From positions 8,114,827 through 8,178,826 of the forward strand of contig NC_084805.1 of NCBI RefSeq assembly GCF_963583255.1: DNA of 64,000 bases. The letters run 5' to 3'. Shown piece by piece: positions 45,375 to 58,140 of this stretch. The first letter of the stretch is position 1. Every line of letters begins with the position of its first letter. This DNA comes from Pyrus communis (Eukaryota > Streptophyta > Magnoliopsida > Rosales > Rosaceae). The notes under the pieces are model-generated. The model saw only the letters and a list, made by a program, of their open reading frames with translations, was not told the origin of the DNA and ran no database searches. The position numbers were made by a program, and so were the translations under genes.

Positions 45375-48300
45375 CCTGTTCTCGTAACTCCATGAGCCGT
45401 ATACCTGCTAACGGTATATGCGATTTAAGAGAAGTGGATACCATGTGAGACATCGCCTTTGAATAATAATATATATGCTAAACTAAGAATGCTCTAATGT
45501 ATGATGACTAGTTTGAAGAACAGGAAGCTCCACCAACAATACAATTAATAGAACCGAAGCAGGTTGTTAAGCTTAGTAAATTATATAAATTAATGCAACG
45601 AAGATTATTAGTACAGGAACGAAGAGCTTTTCCAGGGTCTTAGTTACCTCTTCTGTTTCGAACTGAAGGCTTTGAATCCTTCACTAGCACACCAAAGTTC
45701 TTGATGAAGAAGCTGTCTAGGAATCTCCTTCATAAGTTCCAAAAGAACTTTACGCTTCACCTCATGAGGCCAGTCTCTTCGGGAAATTACTCTCCTTATA
45801 CCTTTCTCTTTGAGTGCTGGTATGATTTTACCATAGAACATATCACTGGGTCGGGGAACAGCTGGAGGAACAGGACTTTTCGAACTGCCACCACCCACTG
45901 CTGAGAGCTGAGCTAGTTGGATGCGGCTTTGCCAAGACTTAAAGACGCTGTATATGCTAATTACATTGTCTACCCACTGGATGAGACCAGCACGGCCACT
46001 AATTGGAGTCACAGAATAATAGCGAATACCAAGAAAGTGGCTGTGAGTTGCAAGAGATGTATGCAGGAAACCATTTATAGCTTGCAAGAGCTGCATTATT
46101 CTAGCGTCAAGGCGGAGATCTTCCCTTCCTTTCAAGAGATACATGTACTTTTGACCATCTGAACCAACAATAACAAGTTTCTTAGGTTTAGTCTTGGTTG
46201 ATATGATAGCCACTTCCTCAGAGAAAGATGCAATGGTGACAATTCCTTGGAGATTAGCACTGAGAGCTCTGTCAGATTCAGAGACCGTATCTTGCTTCTC
46301 AAGACCAGGCATTGGAACATCAGACGATGACAGTAGAGCCAATTGTGGTGCAACTTCACTTAAAGGAATTGATAACTTCCTCTGATAAGATGCTAAGGAT
46401 GAAGCAATGTTATCAAATGGACGCCATGCATCTCCAAGTGCTGCAGCGGATGCTGGAGGAGTCTTGAAAGCTGTGATCGCTGATTTCAACCGATCTTTAT
46501 ACTCCTCGTGGAACCATACTTCATGAGGAGTTTCAGGTTTCCGAGATGTAGAAGCCAGACGACGTTCCAAGGACACAACAATAGGAGCCATCATGGCTGA
46601 ATATTTAGCAGCGTTTATCTTGTTTTTCTCACTCTGGCTAAGAGTAACATTTTCTGCAATTCGTGCAGCTTCCTCTTTTAACACGTTTATGCGCCTCATC
46701 ACATCTGAAAGAAAAATCAATAAAAACAAATGGGTCAGATTGAAAAACAGTACACCAATGCTTATGTCTGGTGCATGCATATTCAGGTCCCAGCATGCAG
46801 CACCTCATTTGTGAGTAATACCTGCACATTAGTCACTAGAATATAATTTCATATCCAAGTTGCACAAAACTGACAAGAGAAGATTTACTTCCCAAATCAT
46901 TTTTGGCATCTAAAACCCAAAAGATGTTCAAATAAATGGCATCAAAAGCAGCAAAAGCCTCATTTAAGCGAGGTCAATCATACCTGTGTGAAGATCTTGA
47001 AGGGTGCTGAGCCATAGCTCCTCCCAAAGAACAGTAACGTTTCCCAGCTCACTTATCACGAGCTGAACATCCTGAATCAATCTTGGGTATAGTTCACTCT
47101 GCATGTAACATGAGTATGCGTAAAGTGTATTATGTTCCATGTAAAACAAGGTAAGTAAAAATAAACAGAATCTTGAATGAACAAAATTTGGGATAGGTAA
47201 CACCATTTGCATGATATAACCAATGCAATTTCTTTATAAAAAATAATACGTCATTTTAAATATAAAGAAGCATTAGCATAAACTAATTACTAATTTGTTA
47301 TTATTAAAAACTGCGAAGTTATCATGGAAGTGTTCCCTTCATTGTTATTCCCGAAGTTTGAGTCTAATGCACATTAATGAAAGAAATTTCCTTACCAGAC
47401 AACCAAGTATGTGCAGAAGCTCCTCTGAAGGCTTCTCCTCATAAGCATCCACATCGACTAGTGTTGGGTAGACAATGGACCAAGGAGATTGCTTGGCCAG
47501 CATCATCAGTAAGCCTTCCAACTGCTTCCGAACCACTTGCTCGGGATGAGAACTTAACCGCGCAAACAATTGGGGTGTTACTTCCTAGAAATGAGATCAT
47601 AATGAGAGTGCAATCAAATCTTCCTGCACCAAAAATTAGTATGAACGAAATAAACCAAGGAAGAGCCGCTTACCTGCCATGGGGACAAAGGAACAGTTGA
47701 AAGAGCAGGTTCAAGTACATCTCTCAACTCAGCTCCATATTTGAGAAGAATATGTAGGACATACAATGTAGCCCTCAAAGTATAGCTGCCGGTTTTTTGC
47801 CTCAGAGACTCAGAATCAGATTCAGACAAGCCACTATTGCAAATTTTTGCAGATGAATTCGAAAGATACTTTATAAAGCCATGAGCTGCATGCCCAAAGA
47901 GTGACACTCTTCTCCTCCTTAAAGACCACCAAACAACAACCAACTCATCAACTACAGAAATTAAAGCAGTTTCATTTAGGCCAAAGTTTCCACGAAGAAA
48001 GATCTTCAACTGAGAAGCTAGAGTAGCAGAAAGGCAATCATCACTAGAAATTTCTGCACCAGGTGCCCCAGAAACAGCTTCAATAATATTCACTACTTGC
48101 TGCACCAAAGCCATCACAGGGTTGTCGTTTCTCAGTTCAGAAGAATCAAGAGAAGAGTTCCACTCTCCATCTTCAGCTCTAAAACTGTCATCCTTATTCT
48201 GGAAGAGCTGTAAAAGCAAAGATTCTACTTTTACGATCTCATTTTCAGTTAGCTTGAATCTCTCAGGGAGAACTTCAGGAGCAAGGATGGGAGAAAATGA

Positions 48301-51300
48301 GCATGAGTGAAGGGTATTTTCATCTGGCGTTAAGAGAGAGTCTCTGGCCTGACTAAAACACCATGACGCATAAGAAATCCAGGATTTGCCCATGGTGGGG
48401 CAGAGTTGAGTAGACAGTTTTGTAGCTGTGCCCACAATCTCCTCAATAATAGGACCCAAACGTGTTTTAGAGATTAGAATCTCATTGCCAAGTGAGGCAC
48501 TACCTCTGCCAGGAGAAGAGGAATCAGTCATATCAAAGTCTGACCGCATATTAAGAACAATGTCATCTACCCTTGAATCTGAATAGTTCTGTTTAAGCCA
48601 ATTTGAGAGTTTCAAGCAAGCCTTAGCCTTCAGAATACCATTGTCAGCATCAGAACCTATAGATGGTGATGGGGAAGAAATCATGCAAGGACGCACAAAA
48701 GACCACAGGTTCGTTAAAGAATCTTCAAACTTGTTTTCAGCATGCATTAGCAGGATACCCTCATACCGCAAATATGAGATGAGAAAGTCATGGTTGCTTT
48801 CCCCGGAGCAACGCGATATGTGATCTTTGAGAAAGTTGTTTAGACGGTTTGCCAACAGTAGGTTTTTTTGTTTGCGGGCCAAGCTCAACAAATTCATAGA
48901 GAGCTTTAAGGTAGCTAGAGAAATTGGGGAAATGGTTTGATAAACTCGAAGAACTTTTAACCAAGGGTTACAGTCCAGATGGACCCTGCCTATTTGTGGC
49001 TGCATAAGTTGGACATATGAACTTAATATTGACTGAAGTTGCCTGGGTTTGTCTTGGTTGCCTTTAATCTTGAAAAATTCCTCAAATGCAAATATGCAGT
49101 GCAACTGGATAGCATGTGGTGCTGCCTCTTCTAACCCGTCAAGCGGCAAAATAGACAACATTTCCTCCAGCATTGACCTGGCCTTCTGTAATTCATGGGG
49201 GATATTATCTTCCTTTCCCTCATTCTGAAGAAGCATTGCCTGTAAAAGCATCTGCTCACTTCTTTGCAAGGCCAATTTTGGATCAAGTGTGAGCTCACTG
49301 CTACTTTTAGGTGTCAAACCAAGGCATGTCCATGCTGCCTGAAATTCACCCTCATCATACCGTGCCAAGGCATGAATTGCATTGATTTCATTCCCAGTTG
49401 TCGTCAGAGCACCACAATAACTCTTACCAGCATGCTTAGCACGAAGTGTTTGCAACTCTAATAACCAGGACTCTAAAGATTTCCAATCACAAACAGAAGT
49501 ATAACACTCAATGATGCGTGCAATGACAAACTGTACACCATCCGAACCCAAGGAACTCAACAACTCCTCATTTTGTAGCAAGTGAATAAAGTGTGCAGCA
49601 GCCTTTTCATATTTACCTTCTGCCTGATATACAAGCCCAGTGATCCATGTAAAGGGTCCCAGCATCCCACTGTTACTGAGGGACTGGTTTTCCTCCACAA
49701 GAAAGGGAGAGAGTGTCATAGAAACCCATTTTTCAAGGCCAATTAAAGCCTCTGATTCGTGAGTCTTACACAAAGCCAACGCCATGTTCCGTAAAACCCT
49801 CAAGATGTCTGCAGAAAACCTGCCCCTGATATTCTGGAGGTTCTCAGTTACCTGTGCCCTAGACTTTTCATTCAAAGCAGAAGCCACAAGATTCCTGAGC
49901 TCCTGTAAACGCAGAGCACAATACTGAAACGTGGCATCATGGCATTGTAGAGCTAATCCAGCATTCATCATTGGCTCACATATACGAGAAAACCACTCTT
50001 CACAAACTTTCTTGTTGGCTCGAAAGAATAAGGAACTCGAGCGAGTAGCAGACGGCAGAACAGCAGACCCCTCATATGCATTGTATACATTTTTCTTCAG
50101 CGCCTCAACAAAATCAAATAGTAACCTCATTGGTAACAAATGAGCACCAGAAGACCCGATCATACTTAAGTTCCCATCATTTTGCTCACTGTCAAGCTGC
50201 AGCAGGTGTGCAACATCCAAAAGCATTCGCTCCAAGGCTGCAAAGGTCTGAGTAGGCCCACCAAGGTTAGTCCGAAGGCGCGTGGTAATACAATACCTAG
50301 CAGCTTCATGTACAGCCCACCAAACACCAGCCAGATTATTAACTGAGCAATGCTTTTCAAGAAAATCTTCATCCATTTTAAAGTCCAACCATACACCAGT
50401 GGCACCAGATTTTCCAGTTTCCTCAAGTTGACTTGAAAGCAAATCTTTTGAAATTCGACAACTATGAATAAGTCGTTGAATCCAAGAAGAAAGAGGCACC
50501 TTCCACCTTTGGGATATGTAACTCAATATGGTAACAAGTTGTTGCGAGTGAAGTTGCTGGGGGAGCTGCTTCAAGGCAAATATTTGCTTCCAGTGCAAGT
50601 TAGAACTGTTGCCTAACCAAAGAACAACAGCCCTAGATGAAGTAGATGTCCCATAATCACGAATCCCACATGCATACAGTGTTGTAGGCACAACAATAGA
50701 AAGCAGCCTAACAAATGCATTTTTTATTTCACTATCTGGATCACCAAGTTTTCCTAAGACCACTTCAGCCATGCAAGAAAAGTAAAGAGGATGTACAATC
50801 CTTGCCTGCATTAATAACTCCAATACTAATGCAACATGTGACCTCACTTTTGGTTCCCTGTCAGATGCGGCATCCAAAATTGAGAAAAGCATATTCCCAA
50901 TAATCTTAATATTGCCATACACTTCATAGAAATGAGCTTCTGTGTTTGATTTCTCGTTATAAGCAATAACATTCTCACAGATTCTTTGAACCCAATCAAG
51001 CGCAACTGTTTTAACTGCAAGAGGAGAAGAAACATGGAGAGCTTTCACAAAGAACGCACTAGACTTCCTCAGATTCTCAACAACCACAACTGACTGTTCA
51101 TTAGTCAAGTACTTACTATTAAGAAATTTATCAGCAGTAGCAACTGTAGATGATTTCCCACTGCTATGGTATGTAACAGCGCACTTGCTTAAGAACTTAA
51201 CTGTTGTTAGCCTGTCCAATGTCTTAATAACATTGACTTGCAAATCCACATATGCCAGAATTGGTAAGTCAAAAGGATTAAATTTCTCCATAATAAAATT

Positions 51301-53477
51301 CAATAACTTTTCTGACCGCATAAGATATAGGCTTGCAATGTCTGGTTGACTATTCAAACTATTATCCCCGCCCAAGAAAACAGATGTCAACAAAACTTTC
51401 AAATCAAACTTAATCAATGAAAACAATTCAAGTTTTGAAAAGAATTTAGAACATGCAACAAACCCATCTCCATCGCCCATGGCTTTCTCTAGCATGCCCT
51501 TCAACAACTCTAGCTCCTCTATTAACGATGTAACTGCCTGTTCAACAACTTCATTATTCGCGTGTTGAAGCAAGAAAATATAAGTGGCAGCAGAACTGCC
51601 AGTTACAAGGTGATTAGGATGCAAACGCAGCTGTGATATTGGAGCATCAAATTGCAGTATTTTCTGCACAGATAACCGCAAAAGGCCAAACTTTTGCAAA
51701 GATAATAACTGGAGATTAGTTTTCAAAACTCCATGAACTTGAACAGATGTAATTCTTCCAGTTCCCATTGGTTGGCTAGTATTGTCCAATTCCAAACTTT
51801 GAAATAAAATATCAACTGCATAAGCATAAAAGGTGGAAAACCTTTCACAAAGTATTTCTGCCAAAAGAGTCAAACACTTCCATAAATTCCCAATCCATTC
51901 CAACCACCCAAACTTCCTTCCGACCATAGATAAACATCCCAATAACCTAGGAACAATTCTGTTAAGAGGTTCAGTGATTTGTTCAAGTAAATTCATTTCC
52001 AGCAACCCAGAAGCAGTGGACTGCAAAATTGTTGAAAAGCAAGAAAGCAATGCAAGCAACCTTCGGAATTGTTGTGGGGTTCCATGACTTACATCCTGAA
52101 GCAAAACATCCATGTCACCTAGAAACTTTGACAGCAGTCCAAGAGAAAACTGCAAATTACCCACCCAATGACTCTGAAACTGCACAAAACTATCCATTAT
52201 AATTCGTCTATCCGATTCAGCAAGGTCTGGTACCAATGCCCAGCCAAGAAGTAGATCAACAATGTCAAGAAAATGAGGCTGGAAGCATCTAGAAAACTTT
52301 AAGGAAATCAAAGTCAAAACACCAAGAAGCCGGTGTAACAAACTCAAGGAGGTTCTCTCATCCTCCAGAAGTACTTGGCATGCTTTGAGAATTGATAAAA
52401 CATATCTCTCGATCCCACCAACATCCCCAACATTGAGAAACTCCCGTAGGCTATCCAATGATAGTTCCATGGTCCCATCTCCAGCGCCGCCATTACTAAG
52501 CAACGGCAAGGCCCAACCAATGAACTGGTCAACCAAGCTTCCGAGCATAACATGGTTTTGTCTTCCATTTGACGTTATAGGGATCGAACAAACCACAGCA
52601 CAAAGAGCCCCGTATGCTACAGCTGCCCCTTGCCTCACTGCATACGATCTACAATGCAAAATCCAGAGAGATGACATAAACATATATGCTTTCAACCACA
52701 ATAGATAATTTCCCACTTTTTTACCATTCAAAACCCTTTTGCCTAAAATAGTTTTTTTTCATGTTTTGAGTCGAAAATATTGCCACTTTAAGTGGTGATC
52801 CAATAAATCTTAATCAGGAATAGTAAGTTTTTTGGGTTTCGGCATTGTGAGTTAGAACATCTACTGTGATATATGCATCCCGAAACTGAATAACGCAAGC
52901 TTCATACTTCAAATCCCTTAATTATTTTACACTTTTTTCAGCAAACAAACACAACCAGCAACTTGTTTAAACTAAAACCATTCACAAGAGAAGTACCACG
53001 AAAATCAGTTTAGTAGATAATTAAAATTTAAACCAAAACAAAGCAGCAACATAAAATCGAAACTAAAATTCCAGAGGTTCTAATTCCTTAATTTTACAGC
53101 CAAACAAAACCAGTAGGACGTCGTCCATGCGCAAATTCCAATTTAATATATAATTAAACAAAAAAAAACTAGTAAGGAAACAAAAACCCAAGTTGTAATT
53201 TTAAAGAAAGAAAACGAAAGTGAAGTGGAAGAGGAATTTACTTATCGGAGAGGAGCTGAGAGAAGCCCTGTGCGAGGAAATTGGCGGAGTGAGTAACGAG
53301 GACGGAGTTGGGCTGGTAGAGAACGGCGCGGTGGAGCGAATTGATGGCGGCGAGTCGAGCGGAGTCGTCGTCGTCGGAGTTAGAGGATGGGGCGGATGCG
53401 GAGGCGGAATCGTCCTTGGGGATGGCGACGGAGAGAAGCGCCGCGAGTTGCTGCTGTTGGTGATGGAGTCCTTGCAT
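36926..53477 (-). CDS. SMG1: SMG1, PIKK protein kinase of nonsense-mediated decay (15 exons, 3782 aa)
   Basis: Exons, all with GT/AG and consistent phase: 53477-53242, 52648-47674, 47584-47396, 47098-46984, 46704-45648, 45091-44644, 44272-44219, 44134-41263, 41165-41052, 40913-40783, 39345-39253, 39082-38813, 38706-38088, 37179-37104, 37025-36926 (11,349 nt with stop). Exon 2 encodes the helical HEAT/FAT part. Exon 5 (aa 1839-2191) holds the FRB region and kinase N-lobe (YMYLLKGREDLRLDARIMQ). Exon 6 holds the catalytic loop GLGDRHLDN (Asp2210, Asn2215) and HIDYN (Asp2229). Exons 7-13 form the long insert between kinase and tail that is typical of SMG1. The last 33 residues, ending GWTPWI, are the FATC domain. 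SMG1 phosphorylates UPF1 at SQ/TQ sites. Length and architecture fit plant SMG1; no disabling change was seen. Confidence 0.93.
39346..40782 (-). other. Largest SMG1 intron (intron 10)
   Basis: 1437 bp between exons 10 and 11, with GT/AG borders. No ORF or transposon border recognised. A short imperfect duplication (gggaagcaggtcct plus atttgggtacc) sits at about 39937-40023. Confidence 0.6.
45315..45371. repeat. (TG)n microsatellite in SMG1 intron 5
   Basis: About 28 uninterrupted TG units in the intron between exons 5 and 6 (45092-45647). The antisense reading gives a spurious Thr-His ORF. Confidence 0.95.
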
Positions 53478-53946
53478 CGTTATCTTGCTGCTGATGCCGC
53501 TTCTGCACTAGAAGCATCTCTCATTCGCTCACTCGACTGAGTCGGCTCAGGAACTCTGACTCGGGTTTTCTGGTTGGTTTATCCGCAGCTGCTGTTGCCC
53601 TGCGCTCTCTGTGTGTCTCTGGACTCAACGTGATTCGTCTTCTGCTTTTTCTGTTTTCGCAAGGCTTTCTTTTTATTTTTGCTGGCGAGGATCGATAAAA
53701 ATTTTAAATCAAATTTACAAATAAAATCATTTGTTATTAATAGAAATAAATAGTTAATCAACATCTAACTAATATTTTAATTATCAATAATCACATTTGC
53801 AAATTTAGTTTTTTAATCCCTACTTAAAAACCTACTTTTAAATTGGACTTGGATGGTATTTGTAGAATTAGGAATAATACTTACATATATTTAGTACAAT
53901 CATTATGTGACGGTTTCATATAATTGATGTAAATATGTGTGTTTAA
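53478..53946 (-). promoter_or_regulatory. SMG1: SMG1 5' leader and promoter region
   Basis: The first about 170 bp upstream of the ATG are pyrimidine- and GC-richer (leader-like); beyond that the sequence is AT-rich. No unambiguous TATA box at a suitable distance, as is common for housekeeping genes. Confidence 0.4.
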
Positions 53947-54180
53947 TACAATCATCATCTGACAGTATATTTACCTCATGAAATCACCATGGGTCATAAA
54001 GTCGTCCTTGAATCAGCCATTAACCAATACATCCTCATCCCCTAAGTTACTAACAATATGACTACAATCATCATCTGACTGTTAAGATGATATTTACCTC
54101 ATGAAATCACCATGGGTCATAAAGTTGTCCTTGAATCAGCCATTAATCAATGCATCCTCATCCCCTAAGTCACTTAACGT
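53947..54180. repeat. Tandem duplication, 116-bp period
   Basis: tacaatcatcatctgac starts at 53947 and 54063. The units are near-identical through gaaatcaccatgggtcataaag and ccattaa, ending at cctaagt. A weaker partial third unit precedes them at about 53896. Confidence 0.9.
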
Positions 54181-54279
54181 ATGAAGCAAACAAAATTAAG
54201 CATTATATAAAATAAAAAGCTTTAATTGGATCAACGAGTTGCATATAGATTTTTAAATACTAACCCAACAGGCTCGCTG

Positions 54280-54722
54280 AGGTGAGCCTTCTGGTAGGAC
54301 AAGGCAGATGTCATACGACCGTCAATGTGTGTCCAAACATCAAAGCATACATGATGTTGGCCCAAAATCTCCCTCTGGCTAGCAAGGGTCGTTGTGCGGT
54401 GTTGAACTTGGATGTGATCCTAGGATAGTACCGAAGAGAGTGTCAAACAAGGCACCCATCTTGTAGATGCCGATGAAGCGAGGTGACTTGCCACACTCGT
54501 TCATGTGTCATGATTATTTGTTATGTCAAATTATGTATCTAAATTATTTAAGAAGCTATTTTAAATTGACATAGAAAATGAGTGAAATCATGAAACTAAA
54601 AATAAAAATAATAAAAAAATAAAAGACTTGAAGTTTAGCCACAAAGCGCTATGAAATTGTGAGTATGATCATCTTGATTGAAATTTTGGTACATGTGTTT
54701 TCAGTTTCTTATGTCAAATGAT
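54280..54722. repeat. Unidentified duplicated sequence, copy 1
   Basis: Collinear with 63153-64000. Shared blocks include gtgttgaacttggat, gagagtg-caaacaaggcac, agaaaatgagtgaaa and gagtatgatcatctt. Short coding-like stretches exist on the minus strand, for example after ATG near 54512 (NECGKSPRFIGIYKMGALFD), but no protein family was recognised and the frame breaks. Confidence 0.7.
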
Positions 54723-54779
54723 GTGTCCTAAATGTTTAATACAAATTTGTTTGGTGTTTGGTTTTGATATAAAAATGGT

Positions 54780-54960
54780 AATCAGTTTTTTTTTTTTTTT
54801 TTTTTTTTTTGAGCTCTATAAGTAATCTATTATTTTATCTAAGGTTCTAAAAAGGAGTTAGGTGTTAGTCGGGTAGAGAGTAGGGATATAGCACTTAGGA
54901 GTCCAGGCTTTAGGAGGGTGTCTAGGTAGGGGCCTAAGCGTTTTTTGATTTATTGTAATT
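54780..54960. repeat. Poly-T run and one MITE-like end
   Basis: A poly-T run at 54787-54811 is followed by aggttctaaaaagg from 54842 with ttagtcgggtag and gtctaggtagg. This matches one end of the 26815-27306 element in inverse orientation. The other end is not found. Confidence 0.4.
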
Positions 54961-55299
54961 AAGCTTATTATACAACATATAAATAAATGTCTAGTTATAC
55001 TATAAAAAATACATAATTGTATCGGGATACACAAATGGCAAAATAGAACGACAAAAAATTATAAGTTGCTAGAACATATTGAAAATATGAATATGATGAA
55101 CACTAAAAAGTGCGAAACAAACAATAAAAAACATTAATTGGATCAATGAGTTGCATAGAGAATTTTAAATACTAACGTAACAGGCTCGAGGATGATGACT
55201 GATAGTAATTTTACCACACACGCAAAAGGGTTAAAAACTCCTATATTACTTGTAAGAATGACAAGGTTATTGTAGTATAAACAGATCTTGCAAGGTCGT
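54961..55299. other. Intergenic, nothing recognised
   Basis: AT-rich sequence. It repeats the phrase atcaatgagttgcata...ttttaaatactaac also seen at about 54230-54265, so it may be part of the local duplication. Confidence 0.4.
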
Positions 55300-57650
55300 T
55301 TTGACACACCCTGACCAGAGTCGAGGCATGCTGGCCGTCACGTGAGGGTGACGTAGCCACGTGTGCAACAGAAGTGATAATAATAGAAAAATGCATCTAA
55401 ATAAAAACCAAAACTAAACCTCCTTAAGCTAGAGATAAAATATAAGTGTGTGAAAGTGATCAAGTATAAGATACACACATATCAGAGCATAGGTAAACGA
55501 AAGTGCAGTCGAACCAACTAAGTACTAATTATACAAACAGGGAGAAGATCCCTACTTATTTATGGAGACATCAAAACTACCGTAAAGTCCTTGTGAGCCA
55601 CCAAGGGTGATCAACTACCTAAAACCTGGAAGGGCGCAAAACAGAAAGGTGAGTAGGCAAAAACAAAGCATTTGAAAACGTATTTATCTTTTCTGAAAAT
55701 AATAACCCCTCTCCGTAAAACCCGTATAGTTTCCAGAAAATAATACTACATAGATATGGAAACCAATACGCAAGATCAGCAAAAAACTGAAGTATGCCAT
55801 GTCATAATATCTCAGCAATAACAAATGTAAACCAGGTGTGAAACTAATATAAAATACTATGTCAGTCGGAGTCACCTAACGTGACCTGTACGACTGGATC
55901 TATAGCTCATCAATCTAGGCTAGCACACAAGTCGGAGTCACCTAATGTGACCTGTACAACAGGCTGGGTATAAATATGTACACTCAAGTGCTACGATCAC
56001 GTGAAGGTTGTGCGATAAATCACGGGTCATCTACGAGTTGGAACCACCTATTGTGGTCTGTACGACAGGCTCACCAAACTTGGATCCAAGGTGAGCGTGC
56101 GGTGCAAGAGGTGAACGATCACGTGAAGGCTGGCCCTAGCCCCAGGTAGGAGCACTAATACCGGGGTGCAGTTATGATGAGCTCTAAATAAATATATGCA
56201 TACCAATGCAATACAATCCATTCAATCACATCATACTCACCTAAAGCTTACCTGAGTCTTTGCAGCATCACACAATATAATTCACAGGTATAACAATGCA
56301 ATACTCAAAATGCAACTCATTTACGACATGGCATTCAAGGCATAAATCATTTAAGAAAAACGTTATGAAAACCGTAACATATGTATATATAGAAAGCAAA
56401 TGCCACTCACTGATAAGTAGCAGGATCGTATCCCCTAGCCTCGCTTGTCCACGTTTATCTTCGGGATATGTCTTAGCTATATACGAAATAACTAATTTAA
56501 CGTTAATTCAATAGCACATAAACAAAACTTAGGTTGAATGGCTCATACGCTGCTCAAATGGGGTTTTTGAATATATCAACGTGATCTACTCAACACTACG
56601 AACACCCCCATATTTTTAGAATAATTTTTGGACGTCACATGCGCCCTCATGCACCATCCAAGGCACGGCCACACGCATCGGCCGTTGACGGAACCCCTAA
56701 CGGCATTAGGGAATATTCTGTTAAAATTACTTGACGCCTTTAGAATATTCTGTTAAAGTTAACGGAATATGTTCCTTCTTCTCCGGTGACTCGCCGAAGT
56801 CTGCCGTCGGCCGCCGTCTGGTTCGTCGATTTCTGAAAAATTTTCAAAGTTCAATATCTTCTTCATTTCTTAACCAAAATCCATGAAATTTATACGGATT
56901 TGAAGCTCTTGAAGAGTATAACACAACCATACCTATTAGAGGTCCAAAAACCAATGGAAAATGGTTGGAAAAACCTTCGAAACCTCCGGCTAAGTCTGCA
57001 ACTCTGTGAATCCTTTTATCCTGACGTCAACTCCACCCTAAACCTACTCTAGGGTCTCTATGGAGTTGATTAGAGGCTTCTTTAAACCCTAAAACCCTGT
57101 GAAACGCCCACGATCGTGTCGGAGGAAATCAGCTTCTTGTCGGAGCAATAGTTTCTCACGTTTCCGACGTCCGTTCTATAAACTAAGGGTAGGGTTAGGT
57201 TTGTGAAGTCGAGATGAGTGTAATGGTAGCCTCAGTAAAGTCGATATGTGAAGTTTTGGTATAGTTTGAGTCTGAGTGTACTCTCGGGTGTACATGTGAA
57301 GTAGAAGGATCGAGAAGAGGTGAGAAGGTAAGGGTATGCGTATGTGTGTGTGTGTGTGCGCGCACGTATGGGATTGGCCAGAAAGAAAAATATCATGGCC
57401 TTGATTGGGCTGCAGTGAGAGAGGAGAAAAGGTTATGTTAAATGGCCCAAAGAAAATTGAAATCAAACCCAAAATCTAATTGGGCCCAATAAAGTAGGAA
57501 TTAAGGTGATTGGTGGACAAGAATATATATATTCCACCCTAAAATATAATTCTACCTATTCTTGTTCTTTAATCGTAGTAACTTTTTCATTAGAAAACTG
57601 ATTCGACCCTAACTGGCGTCAATGCGCTCGTGACCGTCATATTCGTCACC
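55300..57650. repeat. LTR-like dispersed repeat, copy B
   Basis: Starts TGACACACCCTGACCAGAG near 55300 and runs collinear with copy A through the hairpin region, CTTGGATCCAAG (56079-56090), the GAATATTC motifs (56711, 56743) and the caaggcacggccacacg segment. The tail diverges from copy A and the 3' border (57600-57650) is approximate. No credible ORF. Confidence 0.6.
55863..56066. other. Three related hairpins in copy B
   Basis: Hairpins at 55863-55896 (outer stem CAGTCG/CGACTG, inner GTCAC/GTGAC), 55931-55960 (GTCG/CAAC, inner GTCAC/GTGAC) and 56037-56066 (GTTG/CGAC, inner ACCAC/GTGGT). Same GA and CTGTA bulges as in copy A. Confidence 0.8.
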
Positions 57651-58140
57651 TTACACACTCAGGGAGAAAATGTATATATTAATTTGGAACTGGTCGTCAC
57701 ACGTTTTCCACAAGGATTATTAAATAAATTGAAGCAAATCAAATTCCAATTAATTGTTGTAAAGGAGAAAATTGAGGTGATTGATTTGATTTTTATGACC
57801 CAATTTAATAAAACGAATTTAACTAATAAAAATAAGACAATCTGCAATATTAAAGTTGAAGGGAAAAGAAAACAGTTTTGGAAAAATCAAATTAAGAAAG
57901 CACTAGGGATCCGCCGTCACCATAACAATCCTATATAGTTCTCTCAAGTACTTATGACTTATACATGCATATTTCAAAGGTTAGGTTTTCCTAATATGCG
58001 CCTACTTGAACCCCCAACATAGAGCGTATATCAAATAGGCAATCCGTCTGTGGTATTTAAATCAAATCTAAACATGCATGACTCATTAAGTTTTGTGAAA
58101 CCTTTTGAAAAACCGTGCAACCCTTAAGACGTGGTATTCA
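57651..58140. other. Spacer between repeat copies B and C
   Basis: 490 bp with a short ORF (102 codons at 57630-57938) of biased Lys/Asn/Ile composition and no recognisable domain; probably not a gene. Confidence 0.45.

Noticed and set aside
45226..45453. ORF with a Thr-His repeat
   Set aside because: Translation of the (TG)n microsatellite in SMG1 intron 5.
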